Assembly (NCBI GenBank): GCA_039545295.1
Contig: BCIK01000003.1
Location: 806,001-870,000 of the forward strand
DNA length: 64,000 bases
DNA from: Udeniomyces pyricola
Lineage: Eukaryota; Basidiomycota; Tremellomycetes; Cystofilobasidiales; Mrakiaceae
Direction of reading: 5' to 3'
Under the pieces are notes generated by a model that had not been told where the DNA came from, did not search any database, and saw only the letters and a list, made by a program, of their open reading frames with translations. A program made the translations under genes and the position numbers. Positions 60,246 to 64,000 of this stretch are shown here, piece by piece; positions within the stretch are counted from its first letter, which is position 1; each line of letters opens with the position of its first letter.

Positions 60246-63200
60246 ATGTCCTCTGCTCAACAGGAAAAGCCCATTGGTCCGTTCCCATCACGACTCACAC
60301 CTCGCAATCTTCATTCCCTCCTCGCCTTCCCCCCCCCCCCCNCANCCCAAAAAAACTCACCCCTGGTTCCCCCTTCTTCACCTATAGCTCTCCTCTCTGT
60401 CTATGACAAGACCGGTCTCCTCCCCTTTGCCAAGTCTCTCACTGAGCTCGGCTTCCGACTCTTGGGCTCCGGAGGAACCGCCAAGATGATCAGGGAGGCT
60501 GGCATGGAGATCGAGTCAGTCCCATTTTCCGGCACTACACCATTCACCCACTCACCCCGCTCTTCCCTTTCCCTTCGGCCAAAGCGGCTATCCCGAATTT
60601 CAACCATGGCACTCATATCGTTCCTTTCGCTCACCACTTCGTCGGTTCGCATTCCGTCTTGGTCTGTTCCAGGGACGTCTCCTCCATCACCAAGGCCCCC
60701 GAGATGCTCGGAGGACGAGTCAAGACTCTCCACCCTGCTGTTCACGGAGGTGAGATCATGTTTCCCCTTTTTCCTTTTTCCCTTCCGTTTTCAGCATGGG
60801 TGATGGCGTATCAACCCCATCCTCGGCTTCGAGCTCCGATTCAATTTATTCGGCTTTGGTCTCCTTCTCCTCTTGGTCACTTCTCCTTGGTCTTGCATTT
60901 ACAAGTCTAGGATGACTCGACTCATTCTCACAGACTAACATGGCATATCTTCCCTCCTCTTCTTTCTCCCGCACCTCCACTTATGCGTTCTCTCTGTAGG
61001 TATCCTTTCCCGAGAGATCGAGTCCGACTTGGCCGACCTTGCCGCCAACAAGATCTCTCCCATCACCCTTGTCGTCTGCAACCTCTACCCCTTCGTCTTG
61101 ACGGTCGCCGACCCCAAGTGCACGCTCGCTGGAGCGATCGAGGAGATTGACATCGGAGGTGTTACCCTCCTCCGAGCGGCTGCCAAGAACCACGCCCGAG
61201 TCTCCATCATCTCCTCGCCTTCGGACTACGAGACCGTCATTGCCGAGTGGAAGAAGGACGGCAAGGTCGGGGAGGAGACTAAGCGAGGATTGGCCCTCAA
61301 GGCGTTCGAGGCGACTTCGGCGTACGACGAGGCGATTGCGGATTACTTCCGAAAGGAGTACGCTTCGCTTAACGGCGACAAGGCGAGCTCCGTCGGCGTT
61401 CAGAGGATGCAGCTCCGATACGGTGCTAACCCTCACCAGGCTCCCGCCCAGGCGTTTGTCACTGAGGGTGAACTTCCCATCAAGGGTGAGTGTTTGCTTT
61501 GCCAAGCTGTCGGGCACACAACCGGAATACCGGGGGGGGAGGGGGGGGGGAGGGGGATCCTTCCAAGACTAACCATGATTCCCCTTGGTTTCTTCTTCTT
61601 CCATTACAACTTTTTTCTCCCATCAACTTGACACTCCTTCGTTCCTACCTATACCCTCATTCAGTCCTCTCGGGTTCCCCTGGTTACATCAACTACCTCG
61701 ACGCTCTCAACTCCTACGCCCTCGTCAAGGAGCTCTCCGCTGCTACCGCCGACCTCGAGCACGTCCTTCCTGCCGCTGCGTCCTTCAAGCACGTTTCCCC
61801 TGCGGGAGCCGCCCTTGGATTGCCTCTCAACGAGATCGAGGCTCAAGTCTTTGGTGTCGAGGACCTTTACAAGAAGCAGGCTTTGACCCCGCTCGCTAGT
61901 GCTTACGCTCGAGCTCGAGGTGAGTGTGTTGGCTTTGATCTGACCTTTGTTTTGGAACATCAAACGCGCGTTTATGTGGGTTGGATGGCATACAATCTTT
62001 TTCTTGATCTCGAGAGCTCATTCATCGTACCCTCCTTTTATTCGTCTCTTCTCTCATGTCCAATCGGGTCGTCCACACACCCGCCAGGTGCCGACCGAAT
62101 GTCCTCGTTCGGCGACTTCATCGGACTGTCCCACACTGTCGATGCCGCCACTGCCCGAATCATCAACCGAGAGGTCTCGGACGGAGTCATCGCGCCCGGT
62201 TACGAGCCCGAGGCCCTCGAGATCCTCCAGAAGAAGAAGGGTGGAAAGTACTGCGTTCTCCAGGTACGTCGATTTGGTCTTTGCCATCTTCTGCATACCC
62301 CCTCCCCCCCCCCGGCTGTTCCCTTTGAGCATCATGCAGAGTGCTTGTGTGGCCTTCTTTACGTCAGAAAGGCTGCATGCATAACTGACGCGATCTTGGC
62401 TTTCTCACCCTTTGACACGATGGTGATGAACATGATAATGGCCTCAGATGGATCCCAACTACGTCCCATCCGACATTGAGACCCGACAAGTCTACGGTAT
62501 CTCTCTCCAGCAGAGGAGAAACGACGTCAAGATTGAGGCCTCGCTCTTCAAGAACATCGTTACCAAGAACAAGGAGGTTCGTTGTGGTTTTCTTTTCGCT
62601 CTTTTCCTTGTCGTTGGGCCTGGGGATGTGGTCCTTCACGTTTTTGATCAATATTTGACTTACTGACGGCTAACTTTCTTCTATCTGTCTACCTCTTCCT
62701 TCGATCGTTCGTCTCATTCCTTATCCTCCAGCTCACCTCGCAAGCGACCCTCGATCTTCTCGTCGCGACCATTGCCCTCAAGTACACCCAATCCAACTCG
62801 GTTTGCTACGCCCTCAACGGAACTGTCATCGGTCTTGGAGCCGGTCAGCAATCCCGAATCCACTGCACCCGACTTGCCGGCGACAAGGCCGATAACTGGT
62901 GGCTTAGGCACCACGAGAGGGTTCTCAGCTTGCCGTTCAAGGAGGGCACCAAGAGGGCCGATAAGGGTGCGTCGCCGTTGTCTCTAGTGTCTACCCTCTT
63001 TCTCGATCCGTCTTGGATACGTTCAAAAGCTCACGCTTGTGTTTGTTCTTGTTTATTCGTGCCTTCTAGCCAACGCCATCGACCTTTTCGTCACCGGCAC
63101 TGCTTTCAAGTCGTCTCCTTCCGAGCACGACCAATGGGCTTCCCTCTTCACTACAGTCCCCACGCCTCTGAGCGCCGAGGAGATTTCTTCGCACATGACC

Positions 63201-63392
63201 AAGCTCACCGGTGTCGCTTGCGGTTCCGATGCCTTCTTCCCCTTCCCCGACAACGTTCACCGAGCCAAGCGATCGGGCGTGTCGTACATTGCCGCTCCGG
63301 GAGGATCCATCATGGATAAGGCTTGCATCGAAGTCGCGGATGAGTACAACATGTGCTTCGCTCACACCGGACTTCGACTTTTCCACCACTAG
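60246..63392 (+). CDS. ADE16: Bifunctional AICAR transformylase/IMP cyclohydrolase
   Basis: Catalyses the last two steps of purine synthesis: AICAR to FAICAR with 10-formyl-tetrahydrofolate, then closure to IMP; cytosolic. Nine exons in phase: 60246-60276, 60388-60514, 60673-60749, 61000-61485, 61665-61919, 62088-62263, 62448-62576, 62732-62966, 63070-63392; 612 aa (family about 590). The cyclohydrolase half has [10 protein letters not shown] (12-21), [25 protein letters not shown] and NLYPF. The transformylase half has [18 protein letters not shown] with the catalytic Lys-His pair (K282, H283), [14 protein letters not shown] [13 protein letters not shown], and [14 protein letters not shown]. 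The first intron contains two Ns in a C run; intron 4 (61486-61664) has an exceptional G-rich run. Yeast has two paralogues (ADE16/ADE17); which one cannot be said. Confidence 0.97.
60330..60348. repeat. Poly-C run with two ambiguous bases
   Basis: C run with N at 60342 and 60345 in the first intron of the ADE16-type gene. Confidence 0.8.
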
Positions 63393-64000
63393 TTTCTCTT
63401 TTCTTTTCATTCTTTCTTCGTCTTTTGTTTCGTTTCTCTCTTTTGCCTTTTTGACGTTTGGGTTCACGTATCCTTTCCTCCCCCCCCCCCTTTGTTTTTC
63501 TTTTGTCACACGTGGGCATTCATCTGTCATTCCCAACTCTCTTCAACTCGAATACGGTGACTTTCCCCTCCGTTTCCTCGCCACATATCGCCCGGACCCC
63601 AACTCAATGCTCTAGATTCGTTTTTTTTTCTTCCTTTTCTTTCTTATTCTTCTTGTATTCCATTCGTTTCCCATCTCATGAATCCAGCGATCACGGTGAA
63701 CGGGTTCCCATTCTCATCAGAAAAGCTCGGCACCGTCGCGCGAGCGTCCAAGTCGGGAAGACCTTTCAACCATGAAGATCGCAAATCAGCCACTTTAAAA
63801 AGGACAAAAAAAAAAAAGACTGCAAATCTTTGTTTTTCTCAATTACCTCCCTGAAACTCGACCGTTGTCAGCAAGCGCATACCTCGCTACCCCTTCAGTC
63901 CCTCCGACCCATAACTCCAACCTCTTCTTCTCTCCCTTTCCACCAAGACCACCAGCAGTCTCCTCACCTGAACTACTCAACCCACCACCCGTCGTTGTCG
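63393..64000. other. Downstream region of ADE16, no gene seen
   Basis: The first 270 bases are C/T-rich on the plus strand with a C run near 63480-63490. A poly-A run occurs near 63807-63819. A gene may begin beyond the window but I see no start here. Confidence 0.4.

Overview
This is a gene-dense stretch of nuclear DNA from a fungus, most likely a basidiomycete. The genes are cut into many small exons by short GT-AG introns, the homologues are fungal (Gcn20, Pbs2, Gtr1, Trm732, Rrs1, Tma16, Dot5, Yae1), and the noncoding DNA is full of pyrimidine- or purine-biased runs. I read 19 protein-coding genes with 116 introns traced by splice sites and reading phase. At 114 junctions the phases agree; two junctions do not (carbonic anhydrase intron 1, ASH-protein intron 6). 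A yeast-like basidiomycete (Pucciniomycotina or similar) would fit, but I cannot prove the lineage. I see no rRNA, convincing tRNA, CRISPR array or transposon gene.

Layout, left to right. 0-13 kb, all plus strand: a 1404-residue Ser/Pro-rich protein of unknown function; a nuclear BCP/PrxQ-type peroxiredoxin (Dot5); an NAPE-PLD-type metallo-beta-lactamase-fold phospholipase; a beta-carbonic anhydrase with a possible secretion signal. 13-22 kb: a divergent aldo-keto-reductase-like protein (minus), a small unknown protein (plus), and a 22-exon GCN20 ABC-F gene (minus). 22-33 kb: mitochondrial ribosomal protein uL11m and RRS1 (plus), a secreted M28 aminopeptidase (minus), and the Rag GTPase GTR1 (plus). 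33-45 kb: the HOG-pathway kinase kinase PBS2 (minus) divergent from the large TRM732/THADA gene (plus). 45-49 kb: a small secreted cysteine-containing protein whose start codon appears to be split by an intron, followed by a repeat-bearing gene-poor gap. 49-64 kb: a large ASH/MSP-repeat protein (minus), YAE1 (plus), a small Ser-rich protein (plus), TMA16 (minus) and ADE16/17-type AICAR transformylase/IMP cyclohydrolase (plus).

There is no operon logic. By function, several genes concern translation and ribosome assembly (GCN20, uL11m, RRS1, TRM732, YAE1, TMA16) and two are nutrient or stress signalling proteins (GTR1 in TORC1 control, PBS2 in osmostress). Positions of N bases fall only inside poly-C/poly-G runs in introns. 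The points most worth a second look are the split ATG of the secreted protein, the AKR-like protein lacking all four usual catalytic residues, the two phase-breaking junctions, the ASH-repeat protein, and the strand-specific pyrimidine bias of introns and downstream regions.
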